In this document: one piece after another, positions 46,240 to 56,368 of the stretch
How positions within the stretch are numbered: the stretch's first letter is position 1
Layout: the number at the start of each line of letters is the position of its first letter
Assembly: GCF_000621325.1 (NCBI RefSeq)
Contig: NZ_JHYQ01000015.1
Coordinates: forward strand, 48,233-112,232
Direction: 5' to 3'
From: Thiothrix lacustris DSM 21227
GTDB lineage: Bacteria; Pseudomonadota; Gammaproteobacteria; Thiotrichales; Thiotrichaceae
Length of the DNA stretch: 64,000 nt
Notes under the pieces: model-generated
Databases searched by the model: none
What the model saw: the letters and a program-made list of their open reading frames with translations, nothing else
What the model was told of the DNA's origin: nothing
Made by a program: the position numbers and the translations under genes

Positions 46240-47383
46240 ATGGATAACAAAAAGTCCGCGTTTGTGGGGCTTATAGGTGTGGTATTGGGTATCGGTTTTC
46301 CTACCGGTGCGCAGTCTGCCGAGATTATTCCCGTTGAAGTTTCCAGCACCCAAAGCCAATCGGTGCTGGGTAGTACCGTTGTGCCTTACAAGGAAGTGAC
46401 CTTGACAGCACAAATACCGGGGGTAGTGAAGCGGGTGGCGGGTGGCGGGGGGCGTTGGCGCTTCTTTCGCCGCAGGCAATACCCTTGTGCAGATTGATGA
46501 TTCACAGTTGCAGGCCAAGCGCAATGAGGTGGCTGCCCAGATTGGCACTGCACAGTCTGGGGTTACCAATGCTCAGGCACAATATAACCGCGAACAGATT
46601 TCACCCCGTAGCAAGGATATTGGCGCGATGCCGGGTTTTGGTATGCCTGCCATGTTCGACAGACTGGGGACACGCCAGTTTGCCAGTACCTTTATGGGTG
46701 GTTATGACGACAATACTATCCGTCAGGCAGATTTGGAGAATAGCCGTGCGACTGTTCTTCAAGCACAAAGTGGTCTTCAACAAGCCAGTGCCCAGTTACA
46801 GGAACTGGATGCCGCTATCGGTAATGCAACCTCAACCGCTCCGTTCGAGGGCATGATCCTATCAAAGCAGGTTGAGGTCGGTGATACCGTCCAGCCCGGT
46901 CAGCCGCTTCTCACTTACGGTTATATCAAAAACAAACGCCTGCAATCGGATGTACCTTCTGGCTTGGTTGCGGGTTTGCAGGTGGGAATGACCGTCGCCG
47001 CCAGAATTAACAGCAACTTCGACACAACAGCGAAAGTCGCCGAGATTTACCCATTGGCTGACCCAACCCGTCATACGGTGACAGTCAAATTTGACCTTCC
47101 CGCCGATGTTGAGGCAACGCCAGGCACGTATGCCGAAGTGCATTTGCCAGAAGGTGATAGCGCCGCCAGCTTGTTCATTCCCAAAACAGCCTTGTTCAAA
47201 GGTAGCAGTTTGCCCAGTGTTTTGGTCGTTAAGGATGGCAAATCACAATTATGGCTGGTGCGCCTTGGAACCGATCAAGGCAAGGATAAAGTCAAAGTCA
47301 TCTCAGGTTTGGATGCCACAGAACAAATCATCAATGATCCACCCGTTGGCGTCGTTTCTGGCTGGATGCCACCTGCGAAATAA
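46240..47383 (+). pseudogene. RND efflux membrane-fusion protein, frameshifted
   Basis: Periplasmic adaptor of an RND pump split between two frames. The first part (signal peptide ending near GAQSAEIIPVEV, then the first half of the lipoyl-like domain, LTAQIPGVVKRVAGG) stops at 46497. The second continues FAAGNTLVQIDD, a long coiled-coil hairpin (to about 46820), GMILSKQVEVGDTVQPGQPL, and beta-barrel and membrane-proximal domains. The frames meet at a run of six Gs (46447-46452); five would restore one frame. It may be a disabled gene, a phase-variable tract or a sequencing error. The intact pump follows 27 bases later. Confidence 0.8.
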
Positions 47384-47410
47384 TGCCCTTTACCGTCAGG
47401 CTCGTTACAC

Positions 47411-50400
47411 ATGAATGATTTCCCCAAAGACGCCGATCCGGCTGAAATAGAGCACCCCAATTTGGGGTTGGCAGGCGTTACCGCCAAAGCCTTTATTACT
47501 TCGCCGCTCTCCTTGTTGTTGCTACTGGCTTTTTTTGCCGTGGGTGTGTTGGGGATGTGGGTCACGCCGCGTCAGGAAGACCCACAAATATCCGTGCCGA
47601 TGGTGGATATTTTTGTGGGCTATCCCGGTGCGTCGGCGCAGGAAGTTGAAAAGCTGATTTCCCGTCCGCTGGAAAGTATCCTCTCGGAAATGACGGGGGT
47701 GGATCACGTTTACTCAGTGTCCATGCACGAACAGTCGATGGTCACGGTACAGTTTATCGTGGGTCAAGAACTGGAAGCTTCGCTGGTCAAACTTTACGAC
47801 AAGTTGGCCTCCAATCAAGACAAGATTCCCCAGCAAGCCTCAACCCCTAGCGTGAAACCCAAAGGGGCGGATGATGTCCCGCTGGTTACGCTGACCTTGT
47901 GGTCGAATAAAGTTGAGGATACCAACCTGAGGCTGATTGGGTTGGATGTGCTGCAAAGCCTGCGCGAAGTGGAAAACACCAGCCAGAGTTTCATGGTAGA
48001 AGGCCGTCATGAAGCCTTGAAGGTTGAAATATTGCCCGAACGTTTGGCGACCTTTGGGGTATCGCTGGAACAGGTAGCCAATGCTATCCGCATGGCGAAT
48101 TCGGAACGCAGCACTGGCACGGTTGAACCTAACCAGAAAGTCTTCAAGATCTATAGCGGTATTTTCCTGAATTCTGCCGCCGATATTCAGCGTCTGATTG
48201 TGACGGTAGCGGGGGGCAGGCCAGTCTATGTGCGTGATGTCGCGACGGTGACGGAAGCAGCGATGGAAGCAGATCATGCTGTTGCTTACTTTACAGGCCC
48301 TGCGGCGCAGGCTGTGCCAGAAACTGCCGATAATGCCGCTGCGGTCACGCTGGCGATTGCCAAGAAAAAGAACACCAATGGTGTCGATATAGCCAATGCG
48401 ATACTGGCGAAACTGGAAGTGCTCAAAGGCCGGATTATTCCCGACAATGTGCATGTCGAAGTGACCCGCAATTATGGGGCAACCGCGAAAGAAAAGGTCG
48501 ATGAACTGATCTTCAAGCTGTTTGTTGCGACTGGTATCGTGACGCTGCTGGTGTGGTTCTTCCTCGGTTGGCGTGCGGCGACAGTGGTGCTGATCGTGAT
48601 TCCGGCGGTGATTACCACCACGGTGTTTGCGGCTTGGCTGATGGGTATGACGATTGACCGGGTGAGTCTGTTTGCGCTGATCTTCTCCATCGGCATTCTG
48701 GTCGATGACGCCATTGTGGTAGTGGAAAATATTTACCGGCGCTGGTTGATGGACAGCAGTACCAAAATCAGTATTGCGGTCGATGCAGTGCGTGAGGTAG
48801 GCAACCCGACTATTCTGGCAACGGGCACGGTGATTGCAGCTTTACTGCCGATGGGCTTTGTCAGCGGCATGATGGGGCCTTATATGCGCCCGATTCCGGT
48901 ACTGGGTTCGGTGGCGATGGTGATTTCCTTGTTTGCAGCGTTTGCCTTTACGCCGTGGCTGACCAATCGCTTTAGACCTTCCCTGAAAAGCTTGCAGGCG
49001 GCGGCGGAGAAAGAGCACAAGCAAGCGGCGATGATGGAAAAGTTTTTCCGTGGTGTTATCACACCTTTGGTCGATAGCCGTTTTAAGGGCTTTACCTTTC
49101 TAGTGGGCATTATCGCGACCTTCTTCGTGTTTATGCTGATGTTCTACCCATTCACGGGTGTCAGGGTGAAAATGTTACCGCTGGATAACAAGCCGGAATT
49201 CAATGTGGTGGTCAATATGCCGGAAGGCACGGCAATGCCCGTGACCGCCAATCTGGTGTACCAACTGGCGGGCAAACTCAAGACCTTGCCGGAAGTAACT
49301 GCTCTGCAAACCTATACTGGCACAGCTTCGCCTTTCAATTTCAACGGCTTGGTGCGCCACTATTATTTACGCCAGCAACCTTGGCAGGCGGATATACAGG
49401 TACAGCTTTCCCCCAAACACGACCGTAAGCGCAGCAGCCACGAGATTGCGGTGGAGGCGCGGGAAATCCTGCAACCTTTGCTGGGCAATACTGGCGCGAA
49501 ACTTCAGGTTGTCGAAATGCCGCCGGGCCCTCCGGTGCTGCAATCTGTAGTCGCCGAGGTTTATGGGCCGGATGCGAATACCCGCCGTCAGGTCGCGGCT
49601 GATTTGACTCGCTTCTTTAGTCAGGCCGAAAACCTTGGGGACGTGGATAACTTGATGGAAGACGATCATGAGGTGCTGCGCTTCATCGTGGATTCGGACA
49701 AGGCGCAACGTAATGGCATTACTGCCGAAGCGATCAACCGCACCCTGGAAATGGCGATGGGGGGTTATGTGTTGGGTGACATCAAGAAAAACGCCTTGAT
49801 CGACCCGACCCGTATTGTGATGCAGATTCCGCTGGAAGCCCGCTCGCAAATTTACCGCTTGTCACAACTGCCCGTGACCAACCCGGCCGGGCAGGCTGTA
49901 CCGTTGCAGGAATTGGGTACATTCGTGTTCGAGAAGCAGGACAAGCCGATTTACCGTAAGGATTTGCGCCCGGTTGAATTTGTGACGGCTGAAACCACTG
50001 GGCGTTTGGCTGCACCGGTTTACGGGCAAAGTCAGGTAGAAAATCTGCTGAAGGCTGCCAACAATGGCGAAGGCTACCGCAGCCCGGATGGCACGTTGTT
50101 ACATGAACAAGCTTACTGGCTCAAGACCCCGCAAGAGGTGGAAAGTAAATCCGCTTTCGAGTGGGGCGGTGAATGGACAGTAACGTGGGAAACCTTCCGC
50201 GACATGGGGATTGCGTTTGCCGCCGCACTGGTATTGATTTACATGCTGATTGTGGCGCAGTTCGGTAATTTCATCCTGCCTGCCATCATCATGGCACCGA
50301 TTCCGCTGACCTTGATCGGCATTGTGCCGGGGCATTGGCTGATGAATGCAGAGTTTACCGCAACGTCGATGATCGGCTTTATTGCGCTGGCGGGGATTAT

Positions 50401-50671
50401 TGTGCGCAATTCCATCCTGCTGGTGGACTTTGCCCGAGGTGAAGTGGCTAAAGGTATGCCGGTGTTGGATGCGGTTATCCATTCTTGTGAAGCGCGTACC
50501 CGCCCGATTTTAATTACGGCGCTGGCCTTGTTTGGTGGCTCGATGGTGATTCTCTCTGACCCGATTTTTCAGGGGATGGCGGTGTCACTGATCTTTGGCG
50601 GGGCTGTGGCGACTTTATTGACCCTGCTGATTATTCCGCTGGGTTGCATCAGTGCCGGAAAGTCACTGTGA
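47411..50671 (+). CDS. RND-family efflux transporter (inner-membrane pump)
   Basis: 1086 residues: TM1, a large periplasmic loop (about 60-350), six helices, a second periplasmic loop, and a final helix set. The proton-relay region GILVDDAIVVVENIYRRW holds the twin aspartates of helix 4. ARTRPILITALALFGG is the conserved motif near the C terminus. The export substrate is not evident. It pairs with the frameshifted adaptor upstream; no outer-membrane channel gene is nearby, so a shared TolC-like protein is likely. Confidence 0.93.
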   Translation: MNDFPKDADPAEIEHPNLGLAGVTAKAFITSPLSLLLLLAFFAVGVLGMWVTPRQEDPQISVPMVDIFVGYPGASAQEVEKLISRPLESILSEMTGVDHVYSVSMHEQSMVTVQFIVGQELEASLVKLYDKLASNQDKIPQQASTPSVKPKGADDVPLVTLTLWSNKVEDTNLRLIGLDVLQSLREVENTSQSFMVEGRHEALKVEILPERLATFGVSLEQVANAIRMANSERSTGTVEPNQKVFKIYSGIFLNSAADIQRLIVTVAGGRPVYVRDVATVTEAAMEADHAVAYFTGPAAQAVPETADNAAAVTLAIAKKKNTNGVDIANAILAKLEVLKGRIIPDNVHVEVTRNYGATAKEKVDELIFKLFVATGIVTLLVWFFLGWRAATVVLIVIPAVITTTVFAAWLMGMTIDRVSLFALIFSIGILVDDAIVVVENIYRRWLMDSSTKISIAVDAVREVGNPTILATGTVIAALLPMGFVSGMMGPYMRPIPVLGSVAMVISLFAAFAFTPWLTNRFRPSLKSLQAAAEKEHKQAAMMEKFFRGVITPLVDSRFKGFTFLVGIIATFFVFMLMFYPFTGVRVKMLPLDNKPEFNVVVNMPEGTAMPVTANLVYQLAGKLKTLPEVTALQTYTGTASPFNFNGLVRHYYLRQQPWQADIQVQLSPKHDRKRSSHEIAVEAREILQPLLGNTGAKLQVVEMPPGPPVLQSVVAEVYGPDANTRRQVAADLTRFFSQAENLGDVDNLMEDDHEVLRFIVDSDKAQRNGITAEAINRTLEMAMGGYVLGDIKKNALIDPTRIVMQIPLEARSQIYRLSQLPVTNPAGQAVPLQELGTFVFEKQDKPIYRKDLRPVEFVTAETTGRLAAPVYGQSQVENLLKAANNGEGYRSPDGTLLHEQAYWLKTPQEVESKSAFEWGGEWTVTWETFRDMGIAFAAALVLIYMLIVAQFGNFILPAIIMAPIPLTLIGIVPGHWLMNAEFTATSMIGFIALAGIIVRNSILLVDFARGEVAKGMPVLDAVIHSCEARTRPILITALALFGGSMVILSDPIFQGMAVSLIFGGAVATLLTLLIIPLGCISAGKSL

Positions 50672-50710
50672 GTAGACTCCTTCTATTCATCCTAACGTAG
50701 AAGGTTTTTT

Positions 50711-50743
50711 GGCTCCGTGTCTTGTGTACGGAGCCATTTTTTT
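50711..50743 (+). terminator. Intrinsic terminator after the RND operon
   Basis: An 8-bp stem, GGCTCCGT / ACGGAGCC with a 9-base loop, followed by ATTTTTTT: a classic rho-independent terminator. Confidence 0.88.
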
Positions 50744-50811
50744 ATTGGGACGGAGGTGGTTTGCTAGTAATGGTCTCGGATGATAAACATTAAACACGTT
50801 AGAGAGGATGG

Positions 50812-51582
50812 ATGAAAATGAAATTACCTATCATGGTTTTCGCCAGCTTGTTGGCCTTGTCTACAGCGGCATCGGCTGAATTTTTCAATGGTTTTGATAA
50901 TGGCTCAGGAACTGGCAGTGGTCAGGGTAGCGGGACTGCCAATACCTCTGGAACCGGGCAAGGTTACGGCACGGGTGCAAGCGATGCCAGTGGCTTTGGG
51001 CGTGGTAAAGGTGATGCCGATGGCGCTGTCGATTTCACTGTGACCTTCAAAGGCAAGGGCAATACCGACATGGCTTCCGATGCAGCAGGTAGCGGGCGCG
51101 GCAATACCGCCAGTAATCTGCAAGGCAGTGGCTATGGTTACGGTAATGGCTATAACAATATGAGCGGTTACAGCAATACCTCGGGTAATAACAGCGGTGG
51201 TGGCAGCCCTTGGGGCAGTGCTAATCCGTGGGGTGGTAATGGTGGCAGTCCTTGGGGTGGTTTCCCGTGGGGCGGCAATAATGGCGGCGGTATGCCCAAT
51301 ATGCAGATGCCTAACATGCCTAACATGCCTAACATGCCTAACATGCCTAACATGCCTAACATGCCTAACATGCCTAACATGCCTAACATGCCTAACATGC
51401 CGATGATGCCACAGCAGAATTACAACGGTATGTCCCCTATGCAGCAGATGCCAATGCAACAGCCGCAGATGATGATGGTACCGCCAGGGTATATGCTGGT
51501 GCCGATACCCGCAGGCTCGGCTCCGGCAGCAGCAACTAGCGCTCCAGCACCAAGTGCAGCAGCGCCAGCCGCCGCTCAGTAA
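50812..51582 (+). CDS. Sulfur globule family protein, glycine-rich with NMP repeats
   Basis: 256 residues. A signal peptide (1-22, ending TAASA) exports it to the periplasm. The mature protein is rich in Gly, Ser, Asn (NGSGTGSGQGSG; GSPWGSANPWGG; GYGYGNGYNN), then has ten exact Met-Pro-Asn units (166-195), a Met/Gln-rich stretch, VPPGYMLVPIPAGSAP and an Ala/Pro tail. Repetitive Gly/Asn/Tyr composition with PWGG motifs resembles sulfur globule envelope proteins, which coat periplasmic sulfur inclusions. The neighbourhood of sqr supports this. Low complexity makes the family call moderate. Confidence 0.7.
   Translation: MKMKLPIMVFASLLALSTAASAEFFNGFDNGSGTGSGQGSGTANTSGTGQGYGTGASDASGFGRGKGDADGAVDFTVTFKGKGNTDMASDAAGSGRGNTASNLQGSGYGYGNGYNNMSGYSNTSGNNSGGGSPWGSANPWGGNGGSPWGGFPWGGNNGGGMPNMQMPNMPNMPNMPNMPNMPNMPNMPNMPNMPNMPMMPQQNYNGMSPMQQMPMQQPQMMMVPPGYMLVPIPAGSAPAAATSAPAPSAAAPAAAQ
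51307..51396 (+). repeat. Ten exact copies of a 9-base in-frame tandem repeat
   Basis: ATGCCTAAC repeated ten times without a single base difference, each unit coding Met-Pro-Asn. Identity at synonymous positions points to recent slippage or unequal exchange. Flanking units (ATGCCCAAT at 51292, ATGCCGATG at 51397) are degenerate edges. Confidence 0.97.
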
Positions 51583-51602
51583 CGAGTGCGCCTGACATTC
51601 TT

Positions 51603-51627
51603 CCTGTGGGAGCTTGCTCCTACGGGG
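51603..51627. repeat. REP-like palindrome after the globule protein gene
   Basis: GTGGGAGC-TT-GCTCCTAC forms a short hairpin with one mismatch, 20 bases after the gene. The core resembles GGGAGC-type REP elements of gammaproteobacteria. It may terminate or stabilise the transcript. Confidence 0.5.
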
Positions 51628-51719
51628 GAATGGATTTCGGATAAATCAGTCAACCAGCAGTCGATGTTGGTTATAATCAATGCCAGTGTGATGAATCATG
51701 TTAACCACTGGAGTATCGC

Positions 51720-52829
51720 TTGACCCGATCACCCATCCTTACCCTGAGTAACATTAGCAAGCGGTTTGCATCTCAGGAAGTGCTCTCCGATTTTAATCTG
51801 ACGATACAGGATGGTGAATTCTTCACGATTCTGGGGCCATCTGGCTGCGGTAAAACGACCGTGTTGCGCTTGATTGCAGGCTTTGAACAGCCGAATGAAG
51901 GGCAAATCTTGCTGAATGGCGACGATATTGCCCGCATTCCCGCTGAAAAACGCCCCTTCAATACGGTATTCCAGAGTTACGCGCTGTTTCCTCACCTGAC
52001 GGTATTCGACAATGTAGCCTTTGGTTTGAAAATGGCCGGGGTCGATGTGCAAGACATCGCGGTACGGGTAGCGGATGCGCTGGCGATTGTGCGCCTTTCC
52101 GAGTTTGCCACCCGCAAGCCACATCAGCTTTCCGGTGGTCAGAAGCAACGGGTCGCGATTGCCCGCGCCGTGGTGAATCGCCCGAAAATTTTATTGCTGG
52201 ATGAATCGCTTAGCGCTCTCGATTATAAACTCCGCCAGCAAATGCAGCTTGAACTCAAGCAATTGCAACGCCAATTGGGGATTACCTTCGTCTACGTTAC
52301 CCACGATCAGGAAGAGGCGCTGTCGATGTCTGACCGTATTTTGGTCATGCACAATGGGCAAGCACAGCAGGTTGGCACACCGCGCGAAATTTACGAATCA
52401 CCGCGTAATCTGTTTGTGGCGCAATTCATTGGCGAAATCAATGTGTTTGACGGCGAAATCGTGCAGGCGCTGGGTGAATACCAGTACGAAGCCAGCATTA
52501 ACGGCGTGGTGCGTGAAATCCGCTGTGACCACCGTTTTGCAGTGGGTGACAAAGTACACGTGATGTTGCGCCCGGAAGACTTGCGCATTGATTGCCGCCC
52601 GGACGTGGCAGAACGCAAAGGTTTCCCCGGCATTGTGCTGGAACGCAGTTACACCGGGCAGACCCTGAATTCACACATCGAGCTGGAAAACGGGCAAACC
52701 TTGATGGCGCACGAATTCTTTGACGAAGACGACCCCGATTTTGACTACAGCATCAACCAGAAAGTGGGGGTGGACTGGGTGCCGGGTTGGGAGCATGTGA
52801 TCCCGGCGGAAAGATCGGGGAAAGCATGA
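51720..52829 (+). CDS. potA: Spermidine/putrescine ABC transporter ATPase PotA
   Basis: 369 residues from TTG 51720, with TGGAG upstream; no in-frame ATG lies before the domain. Walker [10 protein letters not shown] (39-47), signature LSGGQKQR (137-144), Walker [13 protein letters not shown] (157-168), and a C-terminal TOBE domain. First gene of potABCD; its stop overlaps potB by four bases. Confidence 0.94.
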   Translation: MTRSPILTLSNISKRFASQEVLSDFNLTIQDGEFFTILGPSGCGKTTVLRLIAGFEQPNEGQILLNGDDIARIPAEKRPFNTVFQSYALFPHLTVFDNVAFGLKMAGVDVQDIAVRVADALAIVRLSEFATRKPHQLSGGQKQRVAIARAVVNRPKILLLDESLSALDYKLRQQMQLELKQLQRQLGITFVYVTHDQEEALSMSDRILVMHNGQAQQVGTPREIYESPRNLFVAQFIGEINVFDGEIVQALGEYQYEASINGVVREIRCDHRFAVGDKVHVMLRPEDLRIDCRPDVAERKGFPGIVLERSYTGQTLNSHIELENGQTLMAHEFFDEDDPDFDYSINQKVGVDWVPGWEHVIPAERSGKA

Positions 52830-53692
52830 TGGTGATAAATTTCCGCCGATTTGTGATTGTGCTGACCGTGGTGTGGTTGGGGCTGTTTGTGCTGGTTCCG
52901 CATGTGTTGGTGTTGCTGACCAGCGTAATGTCGCCTGATCCGCAGCATTTGGCGGTGTGGCCGCTGACGCTGAATTCCTGGGGGCGTTTGCTGGAGCCGT
53001 TGTATGCCGAAGTGTTCTGGCACAGTTTGTGGCTGTCGACCCTGACGACGGCGATTTGTTTGCTGCTGGGCTATCCGTTTGCGTACATCGTGGCGAAATT
53101 GCCGGGGGTGTGGCGTGGTTTGCTGCTGTTTTTGATGATTGTGCCGTTCTGGACGAACAGTTTGATCCGCACGTATGCGATCAAGCTGATTCTGGGGAAC
53201 AAGGGGTTGGTGAATAGCTTGTTGCTGGCTTCGGGTTTGGTGGATGAGCCGGTGCAGTTGTTGTATACGCCGTTTGCGGTGATTTTTGGGCTGGTGTATG
53301 TGCTGTTGCCGTTCATGGTGCTGCCACTGGTGTCGAGTTTCGGCAAGCTGGATGGCACGTTGCTGGAGGCCGCGCATGATTTGGGGGCGGGGTTTTGGCA
53401 GCGCTTCCGGCTGATCATTGTGCCGCTGACTATGCCGGGGATTATTGCGGGAAGTTTGATGGTGTTTCTGCCCGCGATGGGGATGTTTTACGTGGCGGAT
53501 TTGCTGGGTGGCGCGAAGAATCTGCTGCTGGGAAATATTATTAAGAACCAGTTTTTGGTGGTGCGGGATTGGCCGTTTGGGGCGGCGTTTAGCGTGGCAC
53601 TGATTGGGATCATGGCGGTGTTGCTATGGCTGTATTTCTTGGCAAATCGGCGGATTAACCGGGCAGGGGGGTTGGATGATGAAAGTTTTTAA
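52826..53692 (+). CDS. potB: Spermidine/putrescine ABC transporter permease PotB
   Basis: 288 residues from ATG 52826 (ATGA overlap with potA). Six membrane helices. The EAA loop that docks to the ATPase reads [38 protein letters not shown] is typical of PotB. It overlaps potC by 17 bases. Confidence 0.94.
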   Translation: MMVINFRRFVIVLTVVWLGLFVLVPHVLVLLTSVMSPDPQHLAVWPLTLNSWGRLLEPLYAEVFWHSLWLSTLTTAICLLLGYPFAYIVAKLPGVWRGLLLFLMIVPFWTNSLIRTYAIKLILGNKGLVNSLLLASGLVDEPVQLLYTPFAVIFGLVYVLLPFMVLPLVSSFGKLDGTLLEAAHDLGAGFWQRFRLIIVPLTMPGIIAGSLMVFLPAMGMFYVADLLGGAKNLLLGNIIKNQFLVVRDWPFGAAFSVALIGIMAVLLWLYFLANRRINRAGGLDDESF

Positions 53693-54443
53693 ATGGAGCT
53701 TTATCGCCGCCATCTTCGCCTACCTCTACCTGCCCATCGCGATTCTGGTGATCAATTCCTTCAACGTTTCCAAATACGGTTATGAGTGGAAAGGCTTCAC
53801 CCTCAACTGGTACGCGAAGCTCTGGGAAAATGAGGCATTGGCGCAGGCTTTCCTGAATTCCCTGCTAATCGCGACGCTGGCGGCGACGGCAGCAACCCTT
53901 ATCGGAACCTTGATGGCGCTGGCCTTGTACCGTTACCGTTTCCCGCTCAAGGCCACCTCCAGCGGGTTGTTGTTCATTGTGATGATGTCGCCAGATATTG
54001 TGCTGGCGATTACCTTTTTGGTGATTTTTATTGCGTTGGGTATCCAGCTTGGTTTCTGGTCGTTGCTGATTGCGCACATCACCTTTTGCCTGCCGTTTGT
54101 GGTGATTACGGTGTATGCGCAACTCAAAGGTTTCGATCAATATTTGCTGGAGGCTGCGCAGGATTTGGGGGCGAGTGAAAGCCGTATTTTTCGCCTGATT
54201 ATTTTCCCGTTGGTGTTTCCGGCGATTGTCGCAGGGTGGTTATTGAGCTTTACCCTGTCATTAGATGATGTAATCATCAGTTCGTTTGTGACCGGCCCCA
54301 GCTTTGAAATCCTGCCGATCCGGGTGTTTTCGATGGTTAAGGTCGGTGTTTCGCCCGAAGTGAATGTGTTGGCAACCCTGTTGCTGGCGCTGTCACTGCT
54401 TTTGGTCACGTTCTCAACTTTGCTACTCAGGAGAAAACACTGA
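53676..54443 (+). CDS. potC: Spermidine/putrescine ABC transporter permease PotC
   Basis: 255 residues from ATG 53676, inside the end of potB. Membrane helices begin YLYLPIAILVINSFN. The EAA loop is EAAQDLGASESRIFRLIIFP, and SLDDVIISSFVTGP is a PotC signature. Confidence 0.94.
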   Translation: MMKVFKWSFIAAIFAYLYLPIAILVINSFNVSKYGYEWKGFTLNWYAKLWENEALAQAFLNSLLIATLAATAATLIGTLMALALYRYRFPLKATSSGLLFIVMMSPDIVLAITFLVIFIALGIQLGFWSLLIAHITFCLPFVVITVYAQLKGFDQYLLEAAQDLGASESRIFRLIIFPLVFPAIVAGWLLSFTLSLDDVIISSFVTGPSFEILPIRVFSMVKVGVSPEVNVLATLLLALSLLLVTFSTLLLRRKH

Positions 54444-54444
54444 C

Positions 54445-55479
54445 ATGAAAAAAATCCCTGCTTTACTGGCTGCTGTGCTGATGGCGGCGACAACGGCGCT
54501 GCACGCTGAAGAAAAACTCGTGGTTTACAACTGGGCAGAATACATTCCCGAAAGTACGCTGGCAGATTTCACCAAGGAAACCGGTATCAAGGTCGAGTAT
54601 TCCACCTACGAAAATAACGAGGTGATGTACTCCAAGATCAAGCTGCAAAAGGGCAAGGGTTACGACATTGTGGTGCCGTCCTCCTATCTGGTGTCGAAGA
54701 TGCGTCAGGAAGGTTTATTGCAGAAGATTGACCCTGCCAAGCTTACCAATCTGAAAAACCTCTCGCCTGATTTGCTGGACAAACCCTATGACCCCGGCAA
54801 TGAATACAGCGTCCCCTACCTGTGGGGCAGCACTGGCATTGGCGTGAATGCCAAGGAAATTGACCCTGCCACCATCACTTCATGGGCAGATTTGTGGGAT
54901 GAAAAGTGGCAAGGTAAGCTGTTGCTGACCGATGATGTGCGTGAAGTCTTCCACATGGCGCTGAAAAAGAACGGCTTTTCCACCAATACCACTAACCCGG
55001 ATGAAATCAAAACAGCTTACGAAGACCTGCAAAAACTGATGCTCAACGTGCTAGTATTTAATGCAGATGCGCCGCGTGAACCGTTTCTGGCGGGCGATGT
55101 GAATTTGGGAATGATCTGGAGCGGTGAAGTCATCATGGCGCAACAGGAGAACCCGGATATCCAGTACATTTTTCCCAAGGAAGGCGCGGGTTTCTGGGTA
55201 GACAGTTTTGCGATCCCGGTTGGTGCGGAACATGTCGAGAATGCCCACAAGTTCATTGATTACATGTTGCGCCCTGAAGTGGGTCAGAAAGTGGTCGAAG
55301 AGCTGGGCTACAGCACACCCAATATGGCATCCAAGGCATTACTGGATGAGGATACTCAAAACAACCCGGTGATTTTCCCGCCCGCAGACATCGTTAAAGC
55401 CAGTGAATTCCAGCAGGATGTTGGCGACGCTATGAAAGTGTATGACGGCTATTGGGAAAAATTGAAGACAGGAAAGTAA
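54445..55479 (+). CDS. potD: Spermidine/putrescine-binding periplasmic protein PotD
   Basis: 344 residues with a signal peptide (1-21, ending TTALHA). The mature N terminus EEKLVVYNWAEYIPESTL is the PotD/PotF signature. GYDIVVPSSYLVSKM and YLWGSTGIGVNAKEID line the polyamine site. One base after potC, with AGGAG upstream. Delivers polyamine to PotABC. Confidence 0.95.
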   Translation: MKKIPALLAAVLMAATTALHAEEKLVVYNWAEYIPESTLADFTKETGIKVEYSTYENNEVMYSKIKLQKGKGYDIVVPSSYLVSKMRQEGLLQKIDPAKLTNLKNLSPDLLDKPYDPGNEYSVPYLWGSTGIGVNAKEIDPATITSWADLWDEKWQGKLLLTDDVREVFHMALKKNGFSTNTTNPDEIKTAYEDLQKLMLNVLVFNADAPREPFLAGDVNLGMIWSGEVIMAQQENPDIQYIFPKEGAGFWVDSFAIPVGAEHVENAHKFIDYMLRPEVGQKVVEELGYSTPNMASKALLDEDTQNNPVIFPPADIVKASEFQQDVGDAMKVYDGYWEKLKTGK

Positions 55480-55484
55480 TTTTG

Positions 55485-55521
55485 TAGGGTGAGTGGAGTG
55501 GCTCCACTCACCCTATATTTT
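55485..55521 (+). terminator. Strong terminator after potD
   Basis: Perfect 14-bp stem (55485-55498 with 55502-55515) and a three-base loop, followed by TATTTTA. It separates potABCD from the convergent RNase T gene, whose stop lies within its end. Confidence 0.85.
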
Positions 55522-56161
55522 AATTCTCGACAGCTTTAAACGCTGCATCGAGTGTTTGCCAGGTATTCACGAAATGGCAAAATAAATCTGCTGTTTTTTC
55601 AGCATCATACACGGCTGAGTGTGCTGAATCTGCATCCCAGCCCATGCCTGCTGCTTGCGCCAGTCGCGCCAATACCGTTTGCCCATACATCACCGCACCC
55701 AAGGAAACCGTGTCCAGCGTGCTGAAGGGGTGGAAGGGGTTGCGGGTGGCTTTAATGCGTTCCGAGGCCGCGTGCACAAAGTTTAGGTCAAACGGTGCAT
55801 TGTGACCAACCAGAATGGCGCGGCTGCAACGGTTAACCTTCACTTCTTTGCGGATGACCTTGAAGAATTCTTCCATCGCTTTCGGTTCAGGGACAGCCAT
55901 GCGCAAGGGGCTGAAAGGCTTGATGCCATTCACTTCCAGCGACTTGGGGTCCATGTTGGCATTGGGGAAAGGTTCAATGTGCCAACTGAAAGTACGGTGG
56001 CGTGATAGCTCACCTTTTTCGTCGATACGCAGCACCACGGCTGCCACTTCGAGCAACGCATCCTTGCGGCAATCAAAGCCTCCGGTTTCCACATCCACCA
56101 CTACTGGGAGGAAGCCACGGAAACGTCCGGCGATAGGGATAATTTCTATATCATCAGTCAT
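55520..56161 (-). CDS. rnt: Ribonuclease T
   Basis: DEDD-family 3'-5' exoribonuclease for tRNA end turnover and RNA maturation, 213 residues. Exo I is VVDVETGGF (Asp23, Glu25), Exo II is GHNAPFDLNF, and Exo III is HSAVYDAEKTADLF. MDPKSLEVNGIKPF is an RNase T motif. Single gene, convergent with potD. Confidence 0.95.
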   Translation of the reverse strand: MTDDIEIIPIAGRFRGFLPVVVDVETGGFDCRKDALLEVAAVVLRIDEKGELSRHRTFSWHIEPFPNANMDPKSLEVNGIKPFSPLRMAVPEPKAMEEFFKVIRKEVKVNRCSRAILVGHNAPFDLNFVHAASERIKATRNPFHPFSTLDTVSLGAVMYGQTVLARLAQAAGMGWDADSAHSAVYDAEKTADLFCHFVNTWQTLDAAFKAVEN

Positions 56162-56368
56162 AGCGAGAGCTTAACGGAACTGATGTAAAATGAATAGGAA
56201 AGATTTTAAAAAATATTTAATGCGCATAAGTTATTAATATTTAAGTTTTTATTTTTGTAATAATTTTTTCTTTCAAAAAAATAGGATCGTGTGATATGGT
56301 TCATATCCATCTGGATAATAATACCATTTGGTGCGCCAGAGTTATCGCTGGAAGAGAGAGGATTTACA

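Noticed and set aside
51307..51396. Tandem repeats as a CRISPR array
   Set aside because: Units are 9 bases, contiguous without spacers, and in frame within a gene.
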